DNA of 64,000 nt from Colletes latitarsis. Lineage: Eukaryota > Arthropoda > Insecta > Hymenoptera > Colletidae. Position numbers and translations under genes: made by a program. Shown here piece after piece: positions 8,851-21,522 of this stretch. Location: NCBI RefSeq assembly GCF_051014445.1, contig NW_027488377.1, positions 5,394,001 to 5,458,000 on the forward strand, in the 5' to 3' direction. Each line of letters opens with the position of its first letter. The first letter of the stretch is position 1. The notes beneath the pieces were generated by a model. That model was not told where the DNA came from and ran no database searches. It saw only the letters and a program-made list of their open reading frames with translations.

Positions 8851-11800
8851 ATCGACTATTTCAGTGTGGTACCACATTACTACGTGATCCAAACCAGAAA
8901 AAGCCCAGAATCTGGCCATCAACTATGAGAAATATGCGAAAATATGACCCTGATGAGGGCAAACCCCAGAACTAACCTAGACCTAACATGCGTTATCCTC
9001 AAAAATATTGATCGACACCAGGTTTAATCGACTGTTTCATTGTGGTACCACATTACTACGTGATCCAAACCAGGAAAAACCCAGGATCCGTTCAACAAGT
9101 ATGTGGAGAATGCGAAAGTATGTGTCTCATGAGGGAAAATCACAGGCCTAACCTAGACCTAACATGCGTTATCCTCAAAAATATTGATCGACACCAGGTT
9201 TAATCGACTGCTTCAGTGTGGTACCACATTACTACGTGATCCAATCCAGAAAAAGCCCAGGATCTAGCCATGAAGTATGAGAAATATGCGATATTATGGG
9301 CCTGTTAAGGGCAAATCCTAGACCTAACCCATACCTAACATGCGTTATCCTCAAAAATATTGATCGACACCTGGTTTAATCGACAGTTTCAGTGTGGTAA
9401 TACATTACTACGTGATCCAAACCAGAAAAAGCCCAGAATCTGGCCACCAAGTATGAGAAATATGTGAAAGTACGAGCCTGATGAGATCAAATCCCAGAAC
9501 TAACCTATTCCTAACATGAGTTATTCACTAAAATATTGATCGAAACCAGGTTTATTCGACTGATTCAGTGTGGTACCACATTACTACGTGATCCAAACCA
9601 GAAAAACCCAGGATCTGTACAACAAGTATGTGAAAAACGCGAAAGTATGAGCCTGATGAGGGCAAATCCCCTGATCTATCCCAGACATACCTTGCGTTAT
9701 CCTCTAAAATATTGATCGAAACCAGGTTTAATTGACAGGTTTAGTGTGGCATCACATTACTACGTGATCCAAACCAGTGGAAGCCCAGGATCTGGCCAAC
9801 AAGATTGAGAAATATGCGAAAGTATGAGCCTGATGAGAGCAAATCCCAGACCTAACCTAGACCTAACATGAATTATCCTCTAAGATACTGATCGAAACCA
9901 GGATTAATGGACTGTTTCAGTGTGGTACCACATTACTACCTGATCCAAACCAGAAAAAACCCAGGATCTGTTCAACAAGTATGTGAAAAACGCGAAAGTA
10001 TGAGCCTGATGAGGGCAAATCCCAGACCTATCCCAGACATAACTTGCGCTATCCTCTAAAATATTGATCGAAACCAGGTTTAATCGACTGTTTCAGTGTG
10101 GTACCACATTACTACGTGGTCCAAACCAGAAAAGGCCCAGAATCTGGCCATCAAGAATGAGAAATATGCGAAAGTACGAGTCTGATGAGAGCAAACCCCA
10201 GCCCTAACCAAGACCTAACATGCGTTATTCTCTAAAACATTGACCGGAACCAGGTTTAATGGACTGTTTCAGTGTGGTACCACATTACTACGGGATCCAA
10301 ACCAGAAAAAACCCAGGATCTGATCAACAAGTATGTGAAAAACGCGGAACTATGAGCCTGATCAGGGCAAATCCCAGACCTATCCCAGCCCTAACATGCG
10401 TTATCCTATAAAATATTGATCAAGATCAGGTTTAATGGACTGTTTCAGTGAGGTACCACATTACTACGCGATCCAAACCAGAAAAAACCCAGGATCTGTT
10501 CAGCAAGTATGTGAAAAACGCGAAAGTATGAGCCTGATGAGGGCAAATCCCAGAACTATCCCAGACATAACTTGCGTTATCCTCTAAAATATTGATCGAA
10601 ACCAGGTTTAATCGACTGTTTCAGTGTGGTACCACATTACTACCTGATCCAATCCAGAAAAAACCCAGGATCTGTTCAACAAGTATGTGACAAACGCGAA
10701 AGTATGAGCCTGAGGAGGGCAAATCCCAGACCTATCCCAGACATAACTTGCGTTATCCTGTAAAATATTGTTCGAAACCAGGTTTAATTGACTGTTTTAG
10801 TGTGGCATCACATTACTACGTGATCCAAATCAGAAAAAACCCAGGATCCGTTCAACAAGTATGTGGAGAATGCGAAAGTATGTGTCTCATGAGGGAAAAT
10901 CCCAGACCTAACCTAGACCTAACATGCGTTATCCTCAAAAATATTGATCGACACCAGGTTTAATCGACTGCTTCAGTGTGGTACCACATTACTACGTGAA
11001 CCAATCCAGAAAAAGCCATGGATCTAGCCATGAAGTATGAGAAATATGCGATATTATGGGCCAGATTAGGGCAAATCCTAGACCTAACCCAGACCTAACA
11101 TGCGTTATCCTCAAAAATATTTATCAAGACCAGGTTTAATTGAATGTTTAAGTGTGGTACCACATTACTACGTGATCCAAACGAGAAAAAACCCAGAATC
11201 CGTTCAACAAGTATGTGGAGAATGCAAATGTATGTGTCTGATGAGGGAAAATTCCAGGCCTAACCTAGACCTAACATGCGTTATCCTCAAAAATATTGAT
11301 CGACACCAGGTTTAATCGACTGTTTCAGTGTGGTAATACATTACTACGTGATCCAAACCAGAAAAAGCCCAGAATCTGGCCACCAAGTATGTGAAATATG
11401 TGAAAGTACGAGCCTGATGAGATCAAATCCCAGGCCTAACCTAGACCTAACATGAGTTATTCCCGAAAATATTGATCGAAACCAGGTTTAATCGACTGTT
11501 TCTTTGTGGTACCACATTACTACGTGATCCAAACCAGAAAACCCCAGGATCTGTTCAACAAGTATATGAAAAACGTGAAACTATGAGCCTGATGAGGGCA
11601 AATCCCAGGCCTACCCCAGACCTAACTTGCGTTATCCTGTAAAACATTGATCGAAACTAGGTTTAATTTACTGTTTCAGTGTGGTACCACATTACTACGT
11701 GATCGAATGCAGAAAAAGCCCTGGTTCTAGCTATGAAGTATGAGAAATATGCGAAATTCTGAGCCGGATTAGGGCAAATCCTAGACCTAACCCAGATCTA

Positions 11801-12193
11801 ACATGCGTTATCCTCTATAATATTTATCAAGACCAGGTTTAATCGACTGTTTCAGTGTGGTACCACATTACTACGTGATCCAAACCAGAAAAAACCCAGG
11901 ATCTGTTTAACAAGTATGTGAAGTATGCGTAAGTATGAGTCTGATGAGGGCAAATCCCCGGCCTAACCTAGACATACCATGCGTTATCCTCCAAAATATT
12001 GATCGAAACCAGGTTTAGTGGACTGTTTCAGTGTGGTACCACATTACTGCGTGATCCAAATCAGAAAAAACCCAGGATCTGTTCAACAAGTATGTGAGAA
12101 ATGCGAAAGTATGACCCTGATGAGGGCAAATCCCGAACCTATCTCAGACATAACTTGCGTTATCCTCTAAAATATTGATCGAAACCAGGTTTA
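8851..12193. repeat. 19-mer HOR copy A (3343 bp)
   Basis: The copy runs from one ATCGACTATTTCAG marker (8851) to the next (12194). The same ordered series of 19 distinguishable monomers repeats in B: a CATCAACTATGAG monomer, then GATCGACACCAGG monomers, a GGTAATACATT monomer, the family 4 monomer, GACCGGAACCAGG, CAGTGAGGTACC, and the GAACTAGGTTTAATTT-like monomer. Copy A has private variants, including TGTTTCATTGTGG near 9034, GTGAACCAATCC near 10996 (shared with E) and GATCGAATGCAG near 11701. The cut point is arbitrary. Confidence 0.92.
9705..9880 (+). repeat. Monomer family 4 marker (GGCATCAC type)
   Basis: The palindrome is replaced by GTGTGGCATCACATTAC, followed by AACCAGTGGAAGCCCAGGAT and CTGGCCAACAAGA. 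Exactly one GTGGAAGCC copy occurs in each complete 19-mer, near 9780, 13110, 16460, 22447, 25967, 29310 and 32652. Others lie near 1688, 35466, 35820, 37230, 38112, 40044, 42154, 53936 and 54289. It is usually followed by a GATGAGAGCAAATC tail and then by a monomer with ATGAATTAT. It makes a convenient register marker for HOR phase. Confidence 0.88.
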
Positions 12194-15100
12194 ATCGACT
12201 ATTTCAGTGTGGTACCACATCACTACGTGATCCAATCCAGAAAAAGCCCAGAATCTGGCCATCAACTATGAGAAATATGCGAAAATATGACCCTGATGAG
12301 GGCAAACCCCAGAACTAACCTAGAACTAACATGCGTTACCCTCAAAAATATTGATCGACACCAGGTTTAATCGACTGTTTCAGTGTGGTACCACATTACT
12401 ACGTGATCAAAACCAGGAAAAACCCTGGATCCGTTCAACAAGTATGTGGAGAATGCGAAAGTATGTGTCTCATGAGGGAAAATCACAGGCCTAACCTAGA
12501 CCTAACATGCGTTATCCTCAAAAATAATGATCGACACCAGGTTTAATCGACTGCTTCAGTGTGGTACCACATTACTACGTGATCCAATCCAGAAAAAGCC
12601 CAGGATCTAGCCATGAAGTATGAGAAATATGCGATATTATGGGCCTGTTAAGGGCAAATCCTAGACCTGACCCATACCTAACATGCGTTATCCTCAAAAA
12701 TATTGATCGACACCAGGTTTAATCGACAGTTTCAGTGTGGTAATACATTACTACGTGATCCAAACCAGAAAAAGCCCAGAATCTGGCCACCAAGTATGAG
12801 AAATATGTGAAAGTACGAGCCTGATGAGATCAAATCCCAGAACTAACCTAGACCTAACATGAGTTATTCACTAAAATATTGATCGAAACCAGGTTTATTC
12901 GACTGATTCAGTGTGGTACCACATTACTACGTGATCCAAACTAGAAAAACCCAGGATCTGTACAACAAGTATGGGGAAAACGCGAAAGTATGAGCCTGAT
13001 GAGGGCAAATCCCCAGATCTATCCCAGACATACCTTGCGTTATCCTCTAAAATATTGATCGAAACCAGGTTTAATTGACAGGTTTAGTGTGGCATCACAT
13101 TACTACGTGATCCAAACCAGTGGAAGCCCAGGATCTGGCCAACAAGAATGAGAAATATGCGAAAGTATGAGCCTGATGAGAGCAAATCCCAGACCTAACC
13201 TAGACCTAACATGAATTATCCTCTAAGATACTGATCGAAACCAGGATTAATGGACTGTTTCAGTGTGGTACCACATTACTACCTGATCCAAACCAGAAAA
13301 AACCCAGGATCTGATCAACAAGTATGTGAAAAACGCGAAAGTATGAGCCTGATGAGGGCAAATCCCAGACCTATCCCAGACATAACTTGCGTTATCCTCT
13401 AAAATATTGATCGAAACCAGGTTTAATCGACTGCTTCAGTGTGGTACCACATTACTACGTGATCCAAACCGGAAAAGGCCCAGAATCTGGCCATCAAGAA
13501 TGAGAAATATGCGAAAGTACGAGTCTGATGAGAGCAAACCCCAGCCCTAACCAAGACCTAACATGCGTTATTCTCTAAAACATTGACCGGAACCAGGTTT
13601 AATGGACTGTTTCAGTGTGGTACCACATTACTACGGGATCCAAACCAGAAAAAACCCAGGATCTGATCAACAAGTATGTGAAAAACGCGGAACTATGAGC
13701 CTGATCAGGGCAAATCCCAGACCTATCCCAGCCCTAACATGCGTTATCCTATAAAATATTGATCAAGATCAGGTTTAATGGACTGTTTCAGTGAGGTACC
13801 ACATTACTACGCGATCCAAACCAGAAAAAACCCAGGATCTGTTCAGCAAGTATGTGAAAAACGCGAAAGTATGAGCCTGATGAGGGCAAATCCCAGAACT
13901 ATCCCAGACATAACTTGCGTTATCCTCTAAAATATTGATCGAAACCAGGTTTAATCGACTGTTTCAGTGTGGTACCACATTACTACCTGATCCAATCCAG
14001 AAAAAACCCAGGATCTGTTCAACAAGTATGTGACAAACGCGAAAGTATGAGCCTGAGGAGGGCAAATCCCAGACCTATCCCAGACATAACTTGCGTTATC
14101 CTGTAAAATATTGTTCGAAACCAGGTTTAATTGACTGTTTTAGTGTGGCATCACATTACTACGTGATCCAAATCAGAAAAAACCCAGGATCCGTTCAACA
14201 AGTATGTGGAGAATGCGAAAGTATGTGTCTCATGAGGGAAAATCCCAGACCTAACCTAGACCTAACATGCGTTATCCTCAAAAATATTGATCGACACCAG
14301 GTTTAATCGACTGCTTCAGTGTGGTACCACATTACTACGTGATCCAATCCAGAAAAAGCCATGGATCTAGCCATGAAGTATGAGAAATATGCGATATTAT
14401 GGGCCAGATTAGGGCAAATCCTAGACCTAACCCAGACCTAACATGCGTTATCCTCAAAAATATTTATCAAGACCAGGTTTAATTGAATGTTTAAGTGTGG
14501 TACCACATTACTACGTGATCCAAACGAGAAAAAACCCAGAATCCGTTCAACAAGTATGTGGAGAATGCAAATGTATGTGTCTGATGAGGGAAAATTCCAG
14601 GCCTAACCTAGACCTAACATGCGTTATCCTCAAAAATATTGATCGACACCAGGTTTAATCGACTGTTTCAGTGTGGTAATACATTACTACGTGATCCAAA
14701 CCAGAAAAAGCCCAGAATCTGGCCACCAAGTATGAGAAATATGTGAAAGTACGAGCCTGATGAGATCAAATCCCAGGCCTAACCTAGACCTAACATGAGT
14801 TATTCCCGAAAATATTGATCGAAACCAGGTTTAATCGACTGTTTCTTTGTGGTACCACATTACTACGTGATCCAAACCAGAAAACCCCAGGATCTGTTCA
14901 ACAAGTATATGAAAAACGTGAAACTATGAGCCTGATGAGGGCAAATCCCAGGCCTACCCCAGACCTAACTTGCGTTATCCTGTAAAACATTGATCGAAAC
15001 TAGGTTTAATTTACTGTTTCAGTGTGGTACCACATTACTACGTGATCCAATGCAGAAAAAGCCCTGGTTCTAGCTATGAAGTATGAGAAATATGCGAAAT

Positions 15101-15536
15101 TCTGAGCCGGATTAGGGCAAATCCTAGACCTAACCCAGATCTAACATGCGTTATCCTCTATAATATTTATCAAGACCAGGTTTAATCGACTGTTTCAGTG
15201 TGGTACCACATTACTACGTGATCCAAACCAGAAAAAACCCAGGATCTGTTTAACAAGTATGTGAAGTATGCGTAAGTATGAGTCTGATGAGGGCAAATCC
15301 CCGGCCTAACCTAGACATACCATGCGTTATCCTCCAAAATATTGATCGAAACCAGGTTTAGTGGACTGTTTCAGTGTGGTACCACATTACTGCGTGATCC
15401 AAATCAGAAAAAACCCAGGATCTGTTCAACAAGTATGTGAGAAATGCGAAAGTATGACCCTGATGAGGGCAAATCCCGAACCTATCTCAGACATAACTTG
15501 CGTTATCCTCTAAAATATTGATCGAAACCAGGTTTA
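12194..15536. repeat. 19-mer HOR copy B (3343 bp)
   Basis: This is the second complete HOR unit, with an offset of exactly 3343 from A and from B to C. It has ACATCACTACGTGATCC near 12226, CCTAGAACTAACATGCG, ATAATGATCGACACC and GGATCTGATCAACAAG near 13311. It agrees with copy F, 16190 bp downstream, at every diagnostic site I compared except GACCTGACCCATACC (12667). Confidence 0.92.
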
Positions 15537-18000
15537 ATCGACTATTTCAGTGTGGTACCACATCACTACGTGATCCAATCCAGAAAAAGCCCAGAATCTG
15601 GCCATCAACTATGAGAAATATGCGAAAATATGACCCTGATGAGGGCAAACCCCAGAACTAACCTAGAACTAACATGCGTTACCCTCAAAAATATTGATCG
15701 ACACCAGGTTTAATCGACTGTTTCAGTGTGGTACCACATTACTACGTGATCAAAACCAGGAAAAACCCTGGATCCGTTCAACAAGTATGTGGAGAATGCG
15801 AAAGTATGTGTCTCATGAGGGAAAATCACAGGCCTAACCTAGACCTAACATGCGTTATCCTCAAAAATAATGATCGACACCAGGTTTAATCGACTGCTTC
15901 AGTGTGGTACCACATTACTACGTGATCCAATCCAGAAAAAGCCCAGGATCTAGCCATGAAGTATGAGAAATATGCGATATTATGGGCCTGTTAAGGGCAA
16001 ATCCTAGACCTAACCCATACCTAACATGCGTTATCCTCAAAAATATTGATCGACACCAGGTTTAATCGACAGTTTCAGTGTGGTAATACATTACTACGTG
16101 ATCCAAACCAGAAAAAGCCCAGAATCTGGCCACCAAGTATGAGAAATATGTGAAAGTACGAGCCTGATGAGATCAAATCCCAGAACTAACCTAGACCTAA
16201 CATGAGTTATTCACTAAAATATTGATCGAAACCAGGTTTATTCGACTGATTCAGTGTGGTACCACATTACTACGTGATCCAAACTAGAAAAACCCAGGAT
16301 CTGTACAACAAGTATGGGGAAAACGCGAAAGTATGAGCCTGATGAGGGCAAATCCCCAGATCTATCCCAGACATACCTTGCGTTATCCTCTAAAATATTG
16401 ATCGAAACCAGGTTTAATTGACAGGTTTAGTGTGGCATCACATTACTACGTGATCCAAACCAGTGGAAGCCCAGGATCTGGCCAACAAGAATGAGAAATA
16501 TGCGAAAGTATGAGCCTGATGAGAGCAAATCCCAGACCTAACCTCGACCTAACATGAATTATCCTCTAAGATACTGATCGAAACCAGGATTAATGGACTG
16601 TTTCAGTGTGGTACCATATTACTACCTGATCCAAACCAGAAAAAACCAAGGATCTGTTCAACAAGTATGTGAAAAACGCGAAAGTATGAGCCTGATGAGG
16701 GCAAATCCCAGACCTATCCCAGACATAACTTGCGTTATCCTCTAAAATATTGATCGAAACCAGGTTTAATCGACTGTATCAGTGTGGTGCCACATTACTA
16801 CGTGATCCAAACCGGAAAAGGCACAGAATCTGGCCATCAAGAATGAGAAATATGCGAAAGTACGAGTCTGATGAGAGCAAACCCCAGCCCTAACCAAGAC
16901 CTAACATGCGTTATTCTCTAAAACATTAACCGGAACCAGGTTTAATGGACTGTTTCAGTGTGGTACCACATTACTACGGGATCCAAACCAGAAAAAACCC
17001 AGGATCTGATCAACAAGTATGTGAAAAACGCGGAACTATGAGCCTGATCAGGGCAAATCCCAGACCTATCCCAGCCCTAACTTGCGTTATCCTATAAAAT
17101 ATTGATCAAGATCAGGTTTAATGGACTGTTTCAGTGAGGTACCACATTACTACGCGATCCAAACCAGAAAAAACCCAGGATCTGTTCAGCAAGTATGTGA
17201 AAAACGCGAAAGTATGAGCCTGATGAGGGCAAATCCCAGAACTATCCCAGACATAACTTGCGTTATCCTCTAAAATATTGATCGAAACCAGGTTTAATCG
17301 ACTGTTTCAGTGTGGTACCACATTACTACCTGATCCAATCCAGAAAAAACCCAGGATCTGTTCAACAAGTATGTGACAAACGCGAAAGTATGAGCCTGAG
17401 GAGGGCAAATCCCAGACCTATCCCAGACATAACTTGCGTTATCCTGTAAAATATTGATCGAAACCAGGTTTAATTGACTGTTTTGGTGTGGCATCACATT
17501 ACTACGTGATCCAAATCAGAAAAAACCCAGGATCCGTTCAACAAGTATGTGGAGAATGCGAAAGTATGTGTCTCATGAGGGAAAATCCCAGACCTAACCT
17601 AGACCTAACATGCGTTATCCTCAAAAATATTGATCGACACCAGGTTTAATCGACTGCTTCAGTGTGGTACCACATTACTACGTGATCCAATCCAGAAAAA
17701 GCCATGGATCTAGCCATGAAGTATGAGAAATATGCGATATTATGGGCCAGATTAGGGCAAATCCTAGACCTAACCCAGACCTAACATGCGTTATCCTCAA
17801 AAATATTTATCAAGACCAGGTTTAATTGAATGTTTAAGTGTGGTACCACATTACTACGTGATCCAAACGAGAAAAAACCCAGAATCCGTTCAACAAGTAT
17901 GTGGAGAATGCGAATGTATGTGTCTGATGAGGGAAAATTCCAGGCCTAACCTAGACCTAACATGCGTTATCCTCAAAAATATTGATCGACACCAGGTTTA
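15537..18000. repeat. 19-mer HOR copy C, partial (14 monomers)
   Basis: The third HOR unit stops after 14 of 19 monomers (2464 bp). It carries its own variants relative to B: TACCATATTACTACC, AAAACCAAGGATCTG, GACTGTATCAGTGTGGTGCC, CATTAACCGG, TTTTGGTGTGGC and GAATGCGAATGTATG. All of these are also in copy G. At 18001 the array jumps back five monomers in HOR order. Confidence 0.9.
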
Positions 18001-18531
18001 ATGGACTGTTTCAGTGAGGTACCACATTACTACGCGATCCAATCCAGAAAAAACCCAGGATCTGTTCAACAAGTATGTGAAAAACGCGAAAGTATGAGCC
18101 TGATGAGGGCAAATCCCAGACCTATCCCAGACATAACTTGCGTTATCCTCTAAAATATTGATCGAAACCAGGTTTAATCGACTGTTTCAGTGTGGTACCA
18201 CATTACTACCTGATCCAATCCAGAAAAAACCCAGGATCTGTTCAACAAGTATGTGAAAAACGCGAAAGTATGAGCCTGATGAGGGCAAATCCCAGACCTA
18301 TCCCAGACATAACTTGCGTTATCCTCTAAAATATTGATCGAAACCAGGTTTAATCGACTGTATCAGTGTGGTGCCACATTACTACGTGATCCAAACCGGA
18401 AAAGGCACAGAATCTGGCCATCAAGAATGAGAAATATGCGAAAGTACGAGTCTGATGAGAGCAAACCCCAGCCCTAACCAAGACCTAACATGCGTTATTC
18501 TCTAAAACATTAACCGGAACCAGGTTTAATG
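18001..18531. repeat. Junction: three bridging monomers
   Basis: After copy C the order jumps back: 18001 resembles 17121 (CAGTGAGGTACC) and 18177 resembles 17297, while the monomer at about 18353 resembles 16771 (GACTGTATCAGTGTGGTGCC). The segment 1 duplication then begins with CAGTGGGGTACC near 18537. The order is explained by unequal exchange between HOR units out of register. Confidence 0.8.
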
Positions 18532-21522
18532 GACTGTTTCAGTGGGGTACCACATTACTGCGTGTTGCAAACCAGAAAAAGCCAGGGATCTGTTCAACAT
18601 GTATGTGAAAAGTGCGAAAGTATGTCCCTGATGAAGGCAAATCCCAGGCCTACCCCAGACCTAACTTGCGTTATCCTGCAAAATATTGATCGAAACTAGG
18701 TTTAATTTACTGTTTCAGTGTGGCACCACATTACTACGTGATCCAATCCAGAAAAAGCCCTGGATCTAGCCATCAAGTATGAGTAATATGCGAAAGTATG
18801 AGCCTGATGTGGGCAAATCCTAGACCTAACCCAGACCTAACATGTGTTTTCCTCTAAAATATTTATCAAGACCAGGTTTAATTGAATGTTTCAGTGTGCT
18901 ACCACATTACTACGTGATCCAAACCAGAAAAAACCCAGGATCCGTTCAACAAGTATGTGAAGAATGCGAAAGTATGTGTCTGATGAGGGCAAAACCCAGA
19001 CCTAACCTAGGCAGAACATGCGTTATCCTCTAAAATATTGATCGATACCAGGTTTAATGGACTGTTTCAGTGTGCTACCACACTACTACGTGATCCATAC
19101 CAGAAAAAACCCAGGATCTGTTCAACAAGTATGTGAAGAATGCGAAAGTATGAGTCTGATGAGGGAAAATCCCAGGCCTCACCTAGACCTAACATGCGTT
19201 ATCCTCAAGAGTATTGATCGAAAACAGGTTTAATCGCCTGCTTCAGTGTGGTACCACTTTGCTACGCGATCCAATGCAAACAAAACACTCACTGAGGTCA
19301 ACATGTCTGTTAAAATTGCGAAAGTATGACCCTGATGAGGGCAAATCCCAGGCCTAACCTAGACCTAACATGCGTTATCCTCTAAAATATTGATCGAAAC
19401 CAGGTTTAATCGACTGTTTCAGTGTGGTACCACATTACTACCTGATCCAAACCAGAAAAATACCCAGGATCTGTTCAACAAGTATGTGGAGAACGCGAAA
19501 ATATGACCCTGATGAGGGCAAATCCCAGACCTATACCAGACCTAACTTGCGTTGTCCTCTAAAATATTGATGGAAACCAGGTTTAATTGACTGTTTCAGT
19601 GTGGTACCACATTACTACGTGATCCAATCCAGAAAAAGCCCTGGATCTAGCCATCAAGTATGAGTAATATGCGAAAGTATGAGCCTGATGTGGGCAAATC
19701 CTAGACCTAACCCAGACCTAACATGTGTTTTCCTCTAAAATATTTATCAAGACCAGGTTTAATTGAATGTTTCAGTGTGCTACCACATTACTACGTGATC
19801 CAAACCAGAAAAAACCCAGGATCGGTTCAACAAGTATGTGAAGAATGCGAAAGTATGTGTCTGATGAGGGCAAAACCCAGACCTAACCTAGGCAGAACAT
19901 GCGTTATCCTCTAAAATATTGATCGATACCAGGTTTAATGGACTGTTTCAGTGTGCTACCACACTACTACGTGATCCATACCAGAAAAAACCCAGGATCC
20001 GTTCAACAAGTATGTGAAGAATGCGAAAGTATGTGTCTGATGAGGGCAAAACCCAGGCCTAACCTAGGCAGAACATGCGTTATCCTCTAAAATATTGATC
20101 GATACCAGGTTTAATGGACTGTTTCAGTGTGCTACCACACTACTACGTGATCCAAACCAGAAAAAACCCAGGATCCGTTCAACAAGTATGTGAAGAATGC
20201 GAGAGTATGTGTCTGATGAGGGCATATCACAGGCCTAACCTAGACATAACATGCGTTATCCTCTAAAATATAGATCGAAACCAGGTATAATGGACTCTTT
20301 CAGTGTGGTACCACATTACTACGGGATCCAAACCAGAAAAAGCACAGAATCTGGCCATCAAGTATGAGAAATTTGCGAAAGTACGAGCCTGATGAGAGCA
20401 AATCCCAGACCTAACCTAGACCTAACATGAGTTATTCTCAAAAATATTGATCGAAAGCAGGTTTAATCGACAGTTTCAGTGTGGTACCACATTACTACGT
20501 GATCCAAACCTGAGAAAACCCAGGATACGTTCAACAAGTATGTGAAGAATGCGAAAGTATGTGTCTGATGAGGGAAAATCCCAGGCCTAACTTAGACCTA
20601 ACATGCGTTATCCTCTAAAATATTGATCGAAACCAGGTTTAATGGACTGTTTCAGTGTGGTACCACATCACTACGTGATCCAAACCAGAAAAATACCCAG
20701 GATCCGTTCAACAAGTATGTGAAGTATGCGAAAGTATGTGTCTGATGAGGGAAAATCCCAGGCCACACCTAGACCTAACATGCGTTACCCTCAAAAATAT
20801 TTATCAGTACCAGGTTTAATTGAATGTTTCAGTGTGCTACCACATTACTACGTGATCCAAACCAGAAAAAACGCAGGATCCGTTCAACAAGTATGTGAAG
20901 AATGCGAAAGTATGTGTCTGATGAGGGCAAAACCCAGACCTAACCTAGGCAGAACATGCGTTATCCTCTAAAATATTGATCGATACCAGGTTTAATGGAC
21001 TGTTTCAGTGTGCTACCACACTACTACGTGATCCATACCAGAAAAAACCCAGGATCCGTTCAACAAGTATGTGAAGAATGCGAAAGTATGTGTCTGATGA
21101 GGGCAAAACCCAGGCCTAACCTAGGCAGAACATGCGTTATCCTCTAAAATATTGATCGATACCAGGTTTAATGGACTGTTTCAGTGTGCTACCACACTAC
21201 TACGTGATCGAAACCAGAAAAAACCCAGGATCCGTTCAACAAGTATGTGAAGAATACGAGAGTATCTGTCTGATGAGGGCAAATCACAGGCCTAACCTAG
21301 ACATAACATGCGTTATCCTCTAAAATATAGATCGAAACCAGGTATAATGGACTCTTTCAGTGTGGTACCACATTACTACGGGATCCAAACCAGAAAAAGC
21401 ACAGAATCTGGCCATCAAGTATGAGAAATTTGCGAAAGTACGAGCCTGATGAGAGCAAATCCCAGACCTAACCTAGACCTAACATGCGTTATCCTCTAAA
21501 ATATTGATCGAAACCAGGTTTA
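18532..21522. repeat. 5-mer/6-mer amplified segment, copy 2
   Basis: This is a copy of 5860-8850 at +12672 bp. It contains the same GCTACC-type monomers, the rare CAAACAAAACACTCACTGAG monomer near 19275, and the AAATATAGATCG monomers. One visible difference is AACGCAGGATCC near 20872 for AACCCAGGATCC. Family 3 occurs in the middle of the window only here, because it was carried in with this duplication. Confidence 0.88.

Larger units (their letters stand above)
5860..11600. repeat. Segmental duplication 1, left copy (offset 12672)
   Basis: This matches 18532-24272 at a constant offset of 12672 bp (72 monomers). It starts at the unusual CAGTGGGGTACCACATTACT and GCGTGTTGCAAACCAG monomer (5865 and 18537). 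Matching is nearly perfect through about 10.2 kb: the frames at 6170 and 7051 have identical translations at 18842 and 19723, and that at 8054 differs by one residue at 20726. Agreement is weaker beyond about 10.7 kb, where the right copy looks more like HOR copy C. The breakpoint lies within about 30 bases before 5865. Confidence 0.85.
10748..18000. repeat. Segmental duplication 2, left copy (offset 16190)
   Basis: This matches 26938-34190 at a constant offset of 16190 bp (92 monomers), with no net indel over at least 7.2 kb. It covers late A, all of B and partial C. The left limit is uncertain because A, B and E are nearly alike around 10.25-10.75 kb. Confidence 0.88.
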
